DNA of 64,000 bases from Arctopsyche grandis (GCF_051622035.1 NC_135361.1:27335205-27399204), one strand, 5' to 3'; shown: positions 1 through 11,678, counted from the stretch's first letter. Notes: generated by a model from the sequence alone, not told the origin. Program-made: numbers and translations.

Positions 1-3000
1 GATACGAATCGAGCTGGACACACGTCGCAGAACAATTGCACGCAACGTAGATGATAACTGTCGATATGACCCGACAGCTGGGCTTCGGATTTGAACTTCT
101 TCGGGCATTGGGTGCATTGGAACCTGTGTATAATTAATTCACTTTGCATTTTTACAATGTTCGTACTGATTGATTTTTATTCGATTTGTACTGACGTGAG
201 AAGTGCCGGATTCACATGCCTGGCCGACTTCTTCATGTGAGTCAGCATTATGTCTTTGGTTTTGAAGCTGACGTCGCAGCGGGCGCAGTAGAATTCTCTG
301 ACCGTGCTGTGGACTGATTTGTGGGTTGCTAGCATGGCTCCGGTTTGGAAGCATTTGCCGCACTCCACGCACTTGAAGGGCATGTCTCCGGTGTGTCGCC
401 TTTTATTGATTTATATAAATTAAAACAATGTTGAAATAACATTCATAATTTATATATACATAATGTGGTAACTGTAAGAATAGTTGAGTTTCTTTAAGAA
501 ACATTTCAACTGCAAAAGAGTATCCGGTAGGGATGCATACTCTCTCCTGATTTTTTTCATAATGAGAAGAATACTGGACAGATGTGGTAACAATAGGCGG
601 CATAAAAATTTCTAATATAAGATTCGTAGACGACACAACATTAATGGGCAACAATGAGGATGAAATGACTGAATTACTTTGTAGACTAGAAATTAGAGAA
701 TAAATACCTGGGTTTAGAGATAAATAAAAATAAAACAAAAACCTCATTGTTGACAGGAGTCTCTCTAAAGTTTAATGTTTTAAAAGACTACGAGGAAGTC
801 AACGATTTTATTTACTTAGGTGTCTTGATCTCAAGAAAATAAGGATGCCAATCAGAGATCTTCAGAAGAAATGGCGAAAACATCAATGATCAGTCTGATA
901 AAGATATGGAAAAACCGTTCTATAATGAGAAAAACGAAAATCTGTTTGGTACGATATCTGGTGATCCCCATTGCATTATATGAATTCGAGATATGGACGC
1001 TTAAAAATAGAGAAAGGTATTTCCATGGTAGATGCGGATGCTACGCATTCCATCCTCAATGAGCTGGCAGTTTTAGAGAGAGCCTCCACAATATATAAAA
1101 AAATAATTTGTAGGAATATAGTACAACTTGTACTATCCCGAATCGAGGTCGATGACCTCATCTACTTCTCCTTAAAACCCAAGTCGCGCGATTGCATCAT
1201 CAAAGTGTGCAAAGCCGACCTCGCTCGAAATATCTTCCTTCACACAAGGGCAAAGACACAATTCGACTTGCTCTACATAAACAACCTCAAGCGCGTAGGA
1301 ATATTTGAGAACATCATCTCACCAGTAAGCTTCGTATAGCACAATCGACCAGGTTGTAAATCAGTACACCAGCCCTAGACGACAGTGAGCTTTTGGAGTT
1401 CAGCCTGCCCACTACTCCTAAGTCGAGCAACTATTTCCTTCGCCGTAAATACAATACATACTTGTATCCACTGAGCAATAAAGAACCTCTTTCAAACAGA
1501 GACGTGTTTCTATAGGCCGGGACACTGGTCAACACACCTTCCTGTCTAAATTGGTAACCCTTTCAAAGAACATCGCACCTTCCCTGCAACCATCACTATC
1601 TGCCTAAAGATTCGTTCCTACTTTGTACATATTGCTAAGAATGTGGAAAGGACTAGGAGGAGTGAAAGCAGATCGTCCACCGGATTCCAGTTGATGGAAA
1701 TTAGAGAAGGATTTGAAGAACCTTTGAAATTCAAAATACTAAGTGGAGGCGTTGATTCAAGAAACCTTTAAATAACCTCACTAGCGTTCTTTATAGAGGG
1801 AAAAAAGGTGGAAAGACCCAAAAAACAATGCTCATGATTTTGTGCTTATTAAATAATTAAAAATTGGAAACTAGATTAGCATAGTGAATATATACATATA
1901 TAATTATTATATTATTTTTTTATGATGTTTTTTTTTTTATTTATGATTTTTATTATTTTCTTATGTTTTTTTTTATTTATGATTTTTATTATTTTTTTTA
2001 TGATGTTTTTTTTGTAATTTTTATGATTTTTACTATTTGTATTAAAATCACATTGACGCTTTGGGGCAACCTGTCAAGTCTCTGTGGTATTGATTTTTTA
2101 AAATAAATAAATAAATAAAAACATTCATTTTTATATGTATACGTTACAATCCAAGTGTTCACTCTTGTTCATTCATGGACATACTAGTTTTTTCATACAC
2201 AAAGTAATGAGCATGTGAAATAGGACGTCTATTGAAACCGCATTACAACGTTTATATATGTAATTAAAAATATTGCAACCCAGGGTAAGCATACATATGT
2301 ACATAGAAGATGGGTCTGCATGAACAACTAGTTCTTTTGCGTACACTAAAACAGATCAAATTGGTTCGTGTACGAACAAACTAGTATGTTCACGAATTAT
2401 ACACTTGGACTGTAACAAATATATGTAATAGATAACCTGATATGAACTCCATAGTCATGTTTGCTGTTGAGAATTTTCGGGCATATGGAACATTTGAAAG
2501 TTTCCGAGCTTGAATGAGTTTTTTGATGTATCTTATTCGATTCTTTATTCCTGGTGAATATCATGGAAAGATTATTATACGAATTCAAATCATTCTATGA
2601 CATACATAAGTAATACTGAAAAAAGACAATACTCGGATCGATGGCCGCACGTATTGCATACATAAGTATTTTCATGCCGCAGTAAATGAGTAGCCATAGT
2701 AGTTTTGAAATGAAGTATCCTTTCGCATTTTTGGCACTGATACCGCCGCGAATGCGTACCGAAATGATTCTTGAGCACCTTTTTCTCTACAAATCGCATA
2801 CGGCAAATGCTGCATTCGAAATCGCCAAACGACTGAAACATTCAATTCCGTCTTAGCCCTATATTACACACTGAAAAGAATTTTGAATAATCGAAATGGG
2901 CAAAACCTTATCGTGTCGCTGCATATGATTCTGCAAACTTTCAACGTGTGGAAAAACCTTAACGCACATTTCACACTTGTACCGAGCGTTGTGAAAGTCT

Positions 3001-4010
3001 TTAGATATTCTCCTATCTTCCAACGCTTTCATCTGCTCTTCCGGCGACAGATCTAGTACCGTAACTTGGTTCATATTCAGCGTCTCCCTTACCCATTCCC
3101 TCTTTTTGTGTTTCCGAGTAGCGCGTCGCTTTTGAATTCCGTTTTTACTATTATTACAAGTCGTATCCTTTCTAAGACTTCTTCGGGCGCTTTTCTTAAT
3201 TTTCTTTGCATTGTTGATAGCATTTTTACAATCTAAATTTGACGTACGTTCAATTTTCATTTCAATATAATCGTTCTGAATGTTATCGTCGTCTGACGGA
3301 TCCTGATAGATAGTTTCACCGTCTTTACATATCAACACGTCTGTTTTTCGATCAGTGGAATGCTTGGTTGAAATTAGTTGTGTCTGTAATTAACATGAAA
3401 TAATAATTACTTTTAAATACGTATATTTATTATTCAATTTTCATTATATTAAACTGACCGATGCTTCAACATCGACTTGAGCAATCACACTAGGTCTTAC
3501 ACTCTCTGAACATTCGTTGCAAGCTTGTAAAATACTGACTCCGTGAGATGCTGTTCTATTCCTACCCAATTCATTGTCAATCATTTTAAGATATTCTAAT
3601 CTTTTCTATAAAATTAAAATTAAAATTAAAAAAATGTTCATTTATTTTGAAAATTTTTAATAAGATTGAGCCTACACAAACCTGTGTAGAATTAATATGC
3701 TTTTGAAGAATTTCATCGACTTTCAAAGCTTTCCATTTGAACGTTTGAAATCGAAAGAGTAATATGCGGCATTCGGAGCACAACCAGTTGTGTATGGGAT
3801 CGTTTTCGGGTACCTGGAATTTGTATCATTACAGAATTTTTGCAATATAATATGTACTGGTACATGATTAAAAGTATTTCTAACCTTCAAGCTAGAGAAC
3901 TCGCTGAAGCTCTTGTGGTAGGATTCCATAGGTTTCAAATTGTATGAAGAAGTCAAACAGCCTCTACAGAATACATCCTCGCTCGAATCAATCCTAATAT
4001 TCACATCCAT
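1..4010 (-). CDS. ZAD-domain C2H2 zinc-finger protein (partial gene, eight exons)
   Basis: Probable nuclear DNA-binding regulator. I join eight exons in phase on the minus strand: 4010-3885, 3813-3682, 3605-3459, 3383-2907, 2832-2633, 2550-2437, 399-196 and 123-1 (runs off the window). All introns are GT-AG, and phases run 0,0,0,0,2,2,2. The start is the ATG at 4010. About 508 residues are present: an N-terminal ZAD (Cys15, Cys18, Cys54, Cys57), a basic, low-complexity linker, then at least eight C2H2 fingers from about residue 270. Two fingers are completed only by splicing across introns (2632-2551 and 2436-400), which strongly supports those joins. The last intron of about 2 kb holds an oppositely oriented reverse-transcriptase remnant. 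Family assignment is firm; the exact protein is not identified, because ZAD genes are a large, fast-changing insect family. The 3' end and stop are outside the window. Confidence 0.88.
123..3383 (-). CDS. Exons 4-8: linker and C2H2 finger array
   Basis: Exon 4 (3383-2907, 159 codons) carries an acidic patch, a Lys/Arg-rich stretch (KKREW) and the first finger, YKCEMC to HMQRH. Exon 5 (2832-2633) has fingers FECSIC-HFGTH and YQCQKC-HLLRH, and starts a third, YVCNTC, which is completed by exon 6 (HQKTH). Exon 6 (2550-2437) starts FKCSIC, completed after splicing to exon 7 as HIRRH-TGDMPFKC, a canonical TGEKPF-like linker. Exon 7 (399-196) adds FKCVEC-HKSVH and FYCARC. The latter has unusual histidine spacing (H-x6-H), so it may be degenerate. 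Exon 8 from 123 adds FQCTQC-HIDSYH and begins another finger. Exon 3 (3605-3459) is a 49-codon linker with no recognised domain. Confidence 0.87.
595..1110 (+). pseudogene. Degraded LINE reverse transcriptase fragment
   Basis: Conceptual translation, with stops and frameshifts, reads FVDDTTLMGNN (the FADD-type RT catalytic motif), then DFIYLGVLIS, then a thumb-like stretch IWKNRSIMRKTKICLVR and IALYEFEIWTLKN. These are the ordered motifs of the C-terminal half of insect non-LTR retrotransposon RTs. It sits antisense inside the last visible intron of the zinc-finger gene. It is a dead fragment with no intact frame. Confidence 0.75.
1111..2396. other. Intron sequence with further retroelement-like debris
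   Basis: This is part of the large intron 2436-400. A weakly open plus-strand frame to 1339 (INNLKRVGIFENII) may be LINE ORF1-like, but I cannot confirm it. At 2045-2125 there is a LINE-type 3' end (GGGGCAACCTGTCAAG) followed by a TAAA-rich tail. The stretch 1900-2040 is T-rich low complexity. I see no further zinc-finger exon here. Confidence 0.4.
3682..4010 (-). CDS. Exons 1-2: ZAD zinc-associated domain
   Basis: Exon 1 (4010-3885) encodes 42 residues with CRGC at 15-18. Exon 2 (3813-3682) encodes 44 residues with LCSEC at 53-57, followed by the helical stretch WKALKVDEIL typical of the end of a ZAD. The four cysteines would bind one zinc ion; known ZADs mediate dimerisation. The donor is AAG/GTTAGA and the acceptor CCAG/GTACCC. 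No upstream TATA box or clear start region stands out in the AT-rich flank after 4010, so the transcription start is unknown. Confidence 0.85.
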
Positions 4011-5222
4011 TGTTGTGTATTATTAAATTATAATTGTTTACACTGAATTTATGAAAATCAGAGTTTAGACATATTTTATGCAACCGTTGCTTAATAAATA
4101 AAGTTTAAATAACAATTTAAAGCACTACGATTTTATAAATACATGGCATTTTATATTATTTCAACAAATAGTATATATGTTTGACGACAGTGGCAGGTTT
4201 TGTTTATTTCATTTGACATTTAACCTCAGTGTTGCTATATGGAAAAAATATCAACCTCAAATACTAATTAAAATCGACCATCACTTTTTGTTTTCTGAAA
4301 CATTTTATAAATTGTATCACATCCATCAAAAATGACGAGAAATGTGTTTTTTAAATCTATCAATGCGCAATAAGTCAATTGTTTTTATGTTCTGTAAGAA
4401 ATAACTTACACTGAAAATACTTCTCAATTATAAAATGAATTTGAAACAATGATACGTACAGAATACGGATTATTGATGTTTTTTTGTCAGAATCTTTGCA
4501 TAGTCACGACTAACGAGACGCGATTAAATGCAACATGATGGGAAATGAGAAAATATCAAATCAATATTAGATATGTAGTTTATAGCTTGAGATCATTGAA
4601 ATATTATTTGCTGCAATTATTGGCCTGTCTTTAGTTATAGGTCACTTTGATTTAAAAAAAAATTAAAATATGACTCGGGACCTTTCGGAGGCCAGGCCCT
4701 GGTTATTAGCATCGGTTTGTACTCTCCTCTTGTCAGGCCGAGTTATTATTGAGAACCTTTCGTCTCCTCGATGGTTCACCTATTTAATACTAATTGAAAG
4801 CAATTTTGCCATCGATAATTATTCGTATACGGTTTTAATCAGTAGCGGATCAAGTAAATGGAGGGTTCCAGGTGCATTTGAAATTTGAGGCCCCCACTTC
4901 AGTTAAGAAAAATGCTATCGTTTTTTGCCATGCCTTTCAGTATATGGTTTTCCATTAAGATTTTACAAAACCATATATTTTTTTATTTATTTATTATATT
5001 ATATGTACTTGAAATACTAACAGTTTTTGGAATAAAATATGTACTATTTGAAAATATTATGTAAAATAGGTATTAATTTAATTTATTCTTGGCTTACGAA
5101 CGTATTGTGGACAATGATAATAATTTGGAAGTTGTAAATTTTGGTAGAAAAGGCCCATTTCGGGGCCCCCAAGAATCGGGGGCCATAATCGTGGGCTTAC
5201 ATATTTTCAATTTATGATAAAC
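4011..5222. other. Spacer between divergent genes
   Basis: This is the upstream flank of the zinc-finger gene. It is AT-rich and no coding exon is supported. A moderately GC-rich block at 4670-4780 opens a short frame with a hydrophobic run, but it lacks splice or family support. Poly-A/T stretches and GGGGCCCCC-type runs near 5160 look like old transposon debris. Confidence 0.4.
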
Positions 5223-5607
5223 GGGTGACCGTAAAAAAGTTGACAGTGAAAAAGTCAAAAATATTCGTTTACCATGCATACATATGAAAAACGGTTAGTA
5301 TATACATATATCAGTGGCGTGCGGTAAAACTCTCTCTCCCCCCCGTCGTACATCCTCACTTAATTTGCGCGAGCAGGATACAACAGGAACAAGAGGAACA
5401 GGCTTTTCCTCCCGAATCCTGCGCGCGCACATTAAACAAGGCTGTATGACAAAAAGAGAGATAATTTCACTGCCACTGAGATATATTATATACATATACA
5501 TAGTACCGTTTACCATGTACCCTTTTATTGATCTTTCGATTTTCGATCTTTGCCTTCCGATATTTGCTTTTTCGACCTTTTCACTTTCGGTGCTGTGAGG
5601 TAAACCC
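5223..5607. mobile_element. MULE-like non-autonomous transposon, copy 1
   Basis: This 385-bp element is flanked by ATGATAAAC (5214-5222) and ATGATAAAG (5608-5616), a 9-bp duplication with one mismatch. Left end GGGTGACCG and right end GGTAAACCC form an imperfect terminal inverted repeat that extends inward with GTGAAAA..GTC-type sequence. The interior holds CTCTCTCCCCCCC, a GCGCGAGCAGGATACAAC block and a CGATCTTTGCCTTCCGATA block shared with copies at 8676, 26792 and 56681. It has no coding capacity. Superfamily is inferred from duplication length only. Confidence 0.75.
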
Positions 5608-6029
5608 ATGATAAAGCGCCACTGGTTTTAATTCAAGTGACCAACGACTATAAAAAGGCTTACAACTGGAGCGTTTTAAATATTATTTATTTCAAATTGA
5701 ATTCTAATTTTCATACTGGCAACTTATTTAAATTTAAAAATGTGTGAAACAAAATTATAATATCTACTTATGAACAATTACATTATTTTTTATTATTATC
5801 AATTCTCTTCACAATAAAATAATAAATAATGCTTACATTACCTACTTTTGTCTCGCAATCATTATTTTTCTTAGCACAATCGATGACCTCTCAAAGGGTC
5901 AAACTTGAACATTACATACTGCAACTAAATACGTCAGTATATCACCAGTCTAGTTATTATTGTTGGAACAAATACACATTGTGATGTTTTAAAATAATAT
6001 GTAAAACAATTCTGTTTGTATTCGCAAAA

Positions 6030-8605
6030 ATGGATTCGAATACCGTTTGTATGCTGATTTTTATGGGTCTTCTCCACAATGGTGTGTCTTTGGAGAGAAT
6101 CTTTAACGAAAGAATTACGGCAGATTATCTACACAGTATTATACCGAAACAAATTGTTTACAACAACAATCAAATACTAGTGTATTCAGAAAACAAGACT
6201 TGTGCGATGACCGACATTAATGAAGAACCACATTTGGTCAATGTTCCAAATTATAAGGCGATCAAGAGCTTTCTGGATGATAAGGGAAATGAAGTCAACC
6301 TTTATGGAAATGCTGCATTTTTACGCATCAAAGGAAAGGCTTATTACAAGGTATGTCCTTTTCCATTTTTCTTTCTTGCCCAACTCACATTTACACGAAC
6401 TTTGCAGACAGATTTTTCCGCACACGATCTTTCGAAACACTGGCTATTCCGGAGACTGATATTTCCGTACATGAAAATAGTTACCGGAATAGTCAGTGTA
6501 AGGAAAAATTTGTCCGCAAAGTCCGTGTCCGTAAATATCCTGTACGGAAAAATCTAAGCACCGATTTCAATATTGGACTTTGATCCTTTTATTATAAATA
6601 AAAACATAAAATTTCACTTTTAATTAATTATTATCTTGGCATATCTTGGTTTTTATTATTATTCAATACTATTGTATTTATTATCTATATATTATTTATA
6701 TATTTGATGGGAATTGCACTACTCTCCCTATCATCTGGAATAAAAAAGTTATTATTAAATAAATATTCGTAGAAAAATAAATTTTTATACCAGATAACCA
6801 GACGTACATATAAATATAATTGCAAATTCTTCAATTATCGATTAGTAAAATTAGCTATTTTAGTCAACCTCTTAAGTATCTTTAATTTAAAAATATTATT
6901 AATATTGAAAAATCACAAACTCATTAATTTGCGAATTTACTGATTAAAGAAAATTGGGATTGGCGTGGGAATTGTTTAAAAATATATACATATACATTAA
7001 AAATAATAATTTCGGCAATAATTATTGTAATATTGTAACATTACGTAATTCAACGTTTTACAAATCAAATTTGACACTTTTCGAATCTAATTCAACATTT
7101 TACAAATCGAATTAAACATTTTACAAACCAAATTTAGCACTTTATAATTCAAATTCAACCATAAGAAGTGCATTCTTTAAAATTTCATTTTTTATGATTT
7201 CATCTCAATGATGTTTGCGATGATTCCGAATATTATATGTGACCATTATATGTGATATGTATCAAAACCCAACAAATCCATTTTCATAATTTTGAACTAA
7301 TCACGAAAAATGTTTTATCAGTAAGTTTACGAATACTATAAAAATAAAAAATACAGTCATACTAAAATTTATCCACTTGTTTGTTTTCCATTTAAAAAAT
7401 GTATGTGTTAACCAATTTTTAATTTTTAATTTGAGTTTGGGGGGGGGAGGCTTAACATGTAAAATAGCTTAGGGCCTCACTACGTCTAAATTCAGTCTTG
7501 AATGCCAACTGATTTCAATACAGTATTGTTGCGTAGGGGTGGGAGGAGGATCCAAATGAAAGGCCAAAGTCGCTTCACAGCATTTATTGAATGATTAAGG
7601 AGGTCCACGCGCAGCTAGCGCTCGTTCCAGAATCATCTGATATGGCCTAAGTACCTCCTCATGACGGGCAAGCGGCTCACTACAGCTTACCTGATCTGTT
7701 TGTTTCTCCATTGTTTAGGCACGTACAGTCTTACGCTTATGGGAACTAGCGGGAGATGCCTCTCGGCCTAATCCGAGGGTCTCCATTGTCCACTTCCGAA
7801 TGCACTTTAGTCGGCGTATAATTCCCATGTTAGTGTTTAACCGAAAAGTTTAGTTCAAGTGACCAATAACTATACCCTGACCAAATCCGTAGCGTTACTC
7901 CTATAATTCCTTTTGATATATATTTTTCAATCCTGATTTCAGATTATAACGCAAGAATCATATTCTATATACAAAATGGACTACGATTCGAAAAAGAAAC
8001 TGATCTACACCCTAAGCGGACCACCCGGCGACGAAAAAGTAGGCGGTACTTTGTACTTCTTCGACCTGCAGAACGTCTCAATCTGCAACGAAAAAGTCAT
8101 AACTTACGCCCTGGGGGTAACCGATGACGAAGAATCCAAAATTCTGACATTTGCCGTCGACAAAATCACGGGTGACATGATTTTATACTCGAACGACAAC
8201 AAAATAACATCGGCCAAAGACAACTCGATCTACACACCGTTCGCTTCGACGAGTAATTGTCGTACGGCAGTCAATCAGACCAAAAGTTGCGACTTTGCAT
8301 CTTCTTCCGAAATCGTCGATAAAATTGTCAATCTCCACGACAGGGATTCCAACGTCACTGCGACAAAGTTGATCAACGATTACAGACTGCTGAGGGTTCA
8401 ATATCAGACGTTGTCCAAACGATTCAACGCCATGTCGACTAGAATTGGACAGCCGCAAAATATCACCATACCCCCAGAACCAGTTATGACTATTAATTCT
8501 ACAAATTTTAGAGGAACTTTACAAGCGTTATTACAAGGTATTATTCCGAATCTAAACATTGGCCGTTCACACCCAACATTGCATATGGCTAAAAGAGTCA
8601 CATGA
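6030..8605 (+). CDS. Unrecognised secreted glycoprotein, two exons
   Basis: I join exon 1 (6030-6350, 107 codons, donor AAG/GTATGT) to exon 2 (7943-8605, acceptor TTTCAG) in phase 0, giving 327 residues. The start is chosen because AAAATGG precedes a signal peptide (hydrophobic residues 6-15, cleavage near 20). Mature features are four cysteines (58, 155, 213, 223; possibly two disulfides), six N-X-S/T sequons (55, 151, 218, 244, 280, 292), and a helical, heptad-like stretch at about 226-268 ending in a basic patch. The first two thirds look beta-rich (YKMDYDSKKKLIYTL, TLYFFDLQNVSIC), faintly like secreted beta-propeller proteins, but I cannot assign a family. The third-position G/C preference in exon 2 supports real coding. 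The intron carries a MITE and an LTR fragment. No AATAAA was seen before the repeat at 8676. Confidence 0.72.
6410..6555. mobile_element. Short MITE-like inverted repeat in intron
   Basis: The ends are AGATTTTTCCG (6410-6420) and its complement CGGAAAAATCT (to 6555). Internal arms ACACTGGCTATTCCGG and CCGGAATAGTCAGTGT pair with one mismatch. It lies 60 bp downstream of the exon 1 donor of the secreted-protein gene. The target duplication is unclear. Confidence 0.5.
7036..7165. repeat. Degenerate tandem repeat in intron
   Basis: About five diverged units of roughly 23 bp contain AATTCAAC and TTTTACAAATC. It lies in the intron of the secreted-protein gene. Confidence 0.5.
7527..7830 (-). mobile_element. 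Diverged solo LTR or LTR fragment
   Basis: In reverse complement this matches the LTR at 62734-63112 in several blocks: the terminal CCCCTACGCAACA, the polyadenylation region CAATAAATGCTGTGAA, GATTAAGGAG and CTAAACAATGG. The 5' end is diverged. It inserted in the intron of the secreted-protein gene, and no duplication was found. Confidence 0.6.
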
Positions 8606-8675
8606 ATTCGTCTCTTTTTGGCCAAAACACCTCGGACAATGCAAATCCAATGTTGAGCGCCAATATGTATGTAGT

Positions 8676-9355
8676 GGGTGACCGAAAGAAAAGTCGAAAA
8701 GTCGAAAATATTCGTTTATGATGCATGCATATGAAAAACGGTTAGTATACATACATATATGTATATCAGTGGCGTGCGGTAAAACTCTCTCTCCCCCCGT
8801 CCTACATCCTCACTTAATTTACGCGAGCAGGATACAACAGGAACAAGAGGAACAGGTTTTTCCTCCCGTATCTTGCGCGCGCACATTGAACAAGGCTGTA
8901 TGACAAAAAGAGGGATAATTTCACCACATGCACTGATATACATATATTATATCGGTCTTCGTGACGAGCCAGAATGTTAAATTACAGAAAACGCAAATAT
9001 CGGAAGGCAAAGATCGGAAATCGAAAGATCTTAAATTGAAAGATCAAAAAAAAGGGTGCATGGTAAACGGTACATACTCACGTACATACTCACTTAATTT
9101 GCGCGAGCAGGGTACAACAGGAACAAGAGGAACAGGCTTTTCCTCCCGTATTAATGTGCACGCGCAGATTACGGGAGGAAAAGCCTGTTCCTCTTGTTCC
9201 TGTTGTACCCTGCTCGCGCGAATTAAGTGAGTATGTACCGTTTACCATGCACCCTTTTTTTTGATCTTTCGACTTAAGATCTTTCGATTTTCGATCTTTG
9301 CCTTCCGATATTTGCTTTTTCGACCTTTTCACTTTCGGTTCCTTGAGGTAGACCC
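8676..9355. mobile_element. MULE-like transposon, copy 2 (chimeric, palindromic right half)
   Basis: Perfect 9-bp direct repeats GTATGTAGT flank it (8667-8675, 9356-9364). The left half is like copies 1 and 3. From about 8958 it switches to CGGTCTTCGTGACGAGCC, the terminus of the relative at 56681, and becomes a long inverted repeat of about 150-bp arms centred near 9165. The right end is again the copy 1/3 type (GGTAGACCC). Short open frames here are by-products of the repeat. It begins about 70 bp after the stop codon of the upstream gene. Confidence 0.78.
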
Positions 9356-9419
9356 GTATGTAGTGTGTAACTGACATTAGATTTCAAATATTTTATGTAT
9401 TATCATATCATATATGTAT

Positions 9420-9639
9420 ATTAGAAGAATGGACAAAATAAGTGCTTGAATGGTACCCGAGATAATGTAATAGAGTAAAAGGAAGACCGCAGGGAAGATG
9501 GGTAGACGAAATTAGGAAAATGTGTGGGGTGAAATGAATGGCATTTGAGCAAAACAGAGACGAGTGGAAGCTTGTTGGAGAGGCCTTCATCCAGCAGTGG
9601 ATAGTGAATCGCTGTAGATGATGATGATGATGATATGTA
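9420..9639 (+). pseudogene. 3' end of RTE-like LINE
   Basis: Translation gives GRWVDEIRK, then QNRDEWKLVGEAFIQQW, the C-terminal tail typical of arthropod RTE/BovB-like RTs, ending in a TGATGATGATGA microsatellite as RTE elements do. It is severely 5' truncated, and it is the same family as 15580-16024. Confidence 0.7.
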
Positions 9640-10127
9640 TGTATATAATATCGCTATTATTTGTGACTGTTTGTCTGTGTATATGTGCATCTGTGTACCT
9701 GTATGCGATAACGCTCGCCACACTATAAAAGTCGTTTTGATTCGACATATGTACGTCACAGTTAAAACAATCCCAACAAAACGTACAAATATAATACGAA
9801 CATAATAACAGATCAACAAAAAACTTCTATATATACTGTGTGCTAACAATGTTTCCTCTAGGGCAATAAGCATCTATTGAAAATTGATTTAACTAATTAA
9901 TTCTTTTTTCCATTGGTGTTTTATATTGTTTATGTACATAGGTAGCTTTTAACATTTTTTTCATAGTAAACAATTAAATATAAATTATAAATTAAATATA
10001 TTTAAAAGGTATGTCTTTGAAAAATTCGACCATGTGCGGATCGAACACAGGACCGATACATTTCTTTTATTTAATAACTTAATATGCCAACACCCATGCG
10101 ATGATATTTCATCGGGTACAACACTAG

Positions 10128-10128
<1 letters not shown>
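9640..10128 (+). mobile_element. Helitron-like element, family H2, copy 1
   Basis: It ends with a CGATGATATTTCATCG hairpin followed by ACAACACTAGT (CTAGT 10124-10128). It is non-coding. Near-identical copies lie at 31355-31846 (plus) and 50001-50470 (minus), sharing CGATAACGCT-type 5' sequence, AAAACGTAC, and GATCGAACACAGGACCG near the 3' end. The hairpin before a CTAG-type end is the Helitron signature. Confidence 0.65.
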
Positions 10129-10158
<30 letters not shown>

Positions 10159-10724
10159 GTATATACATATATATAATCATATGTAAATATGTCTCGTCTC
10201 TAGAATGTTCGATAAGTTCAACAGTATATTACATATGTATGTACATATGTACTGCCAGTTTTCCGCATTTCGCGGTTTTATAATATCTAACATTATACGT
10301 AAGCAATTAACCACAGTTATATATGTAATAAGCGCGTGTGAAACAATTCAGGCCCCATTGACATTTCAAATGTATGTACGTATGTAAATTTACTTATCGT
10401 TTTGAATGTTAATAACGCTAGAGCGTCAAATATCAATTAGATATTTACCAAATACTTTATAACACTTCATTACACAAAGTTGGCACTATTTTTACATAAC
10501 TAGTATGAATCTACACATGTTGATTGAATCTATCGTGACTATTTAATTGAGGCAGGAAGCCCCACTGGCATTTCAAATACCATTTTTTGCAGTTAGTACG
10601 TTTAGTTAAGACATGCTTCTACAATATTCTGTATGTATCATTTATAAACTTACTGGTAGAACGCCAAATGCTGATCATGTGTCAGCCAAATAACTTACAT
10701 ATAATATGTACATACATATATTGC
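10129..10724. other. AT-rich spacer
   Basis: It contains (AT)n and ATGT-type microsatellites at 10129-10190 and repeated ACATATGTA-like blocks. No gene or clear element is visible. Confidence 0.4.
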
Positions 10725-11190
10725 TTATTTATTAAAGTTTGGATCATTGTGGCATTATAGGAATTTTCGATGCGTCCTAATGGTCGAAAATATAACAGAA
10801 AAGAAAAAAAATGTACAGAAATAAAATACCTATTAGAATAACAAACAATAATAAAAGTATTCGCGAAATATATAATAATAGTAAAATTGGGAATGTCTTA
10901 GCAGTCAGCACTAATGTACAAGAACCAGCAGTGAATACAAAACATCTTCGTGAGGTCCAAATAGATGAGAAAATATCAAAATTCACTCATACCTCACTCT
11001 CCAAATATGAAAATAATGATGAGCGCAGGGTACCAGACAAATGGGTTAAAATAATCTCTGATAACCTATGCTCACTGAGGTGCAAAGTATCACATTCGGG
11101 CACGGCAGCAACGATTTCATTAAGAAGTCGGATAGCTCTGGGAATAGGAGCCATCCGATAAAGAACTGTGCGTACAGGAGATACATACAA
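10725..11190 (-). pseudogene. LINE 3' fragment (minus strand)
   Basis: Minus-strand translation around 11190-11020 reads APIPRAIRLLNEIV, resembling the C-terminal tail of insect LINE RTs. The downstream end, in plus coordinates 10725-10765, is a tail (TTATTTATTAAAG) followed by ATCATTGTGGCATTA, which recurs at 51620-51660. The plus-strand frame in this stretch is probably a shadow. Confidence 0.45.
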
Positions 11191-11311
11191 CCCTCAAATG
11201 ATGATGTATACCACGCACATAATCATCAGAAACAAAAAGTCCAAAATGTACCACGTAGAAGCCAGAGAACAAAATGAACTAATGAAAAGTATCTATGCTT
11301 ATATGTAGCTT

Positions 11312-11470
11312 ACTAGTTGTTTTACCCGGCTTCACTCAGTGTTTGTAATATAAATAGCTTAAACATGGTGGATCTAATAGTAAATATTCATTTGTTTTTT
11401 TATTAAATTTATTTGAATCGAAAAAAACAATACATATTTGCAGTCTCTTTCGAAATTATACATATAATAG
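11312..11470 (-). mobile_element. Helitron-like element, family H3, copy 1
   Basis: In reverse complement it begins TCTATTATATG then TTTCGAAAGAGACT and ends GCCGGGTAAAACAACTAGT. Related copies are at 25797-26032, 34374-34500 and 41848-42313. It is short and non-coding. Confidence 0.6.
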
Positions 11471-11678
11471 ATGTACTTGTACGTGCATTTGTACTTACTA
11501 TGCACGTACAAGTACTTATTATCTACATAAGTAAAGAAAAAGTTCTATTTGTACTTATTATCTAAATAAGTGAAGAAAAAGTTCTTTACTTATGTAGATA
11601 CCAAACTAACATGTGTATATTTTGCCAATTTAATCTTACAAATGCCAACAATAATCGTTAAACTTGACATTTTTTCAG

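Noticed and set aside
139..372. Minus-strand frame of 77 residues overlapping the zinc-finger exon
   Set aside because: Shadow of the true frame, which carries the C2H2 motifs and splices in phase.
9090..9377. Minus-strand frame with KDRKSKDLKSKDQKK
   Set aside because: It lies within a palindromic transposon; the same residues appear from the plus strand at 8961-9230 because the DNA is self-complementary.
10811..11161. Plus-strand frame of 116 residues as an upstream exon for the 11679 exon
   Set aside because: Its donors are out of phase with the main acceptor and the opposite strand reads as a LINE C-terminus.
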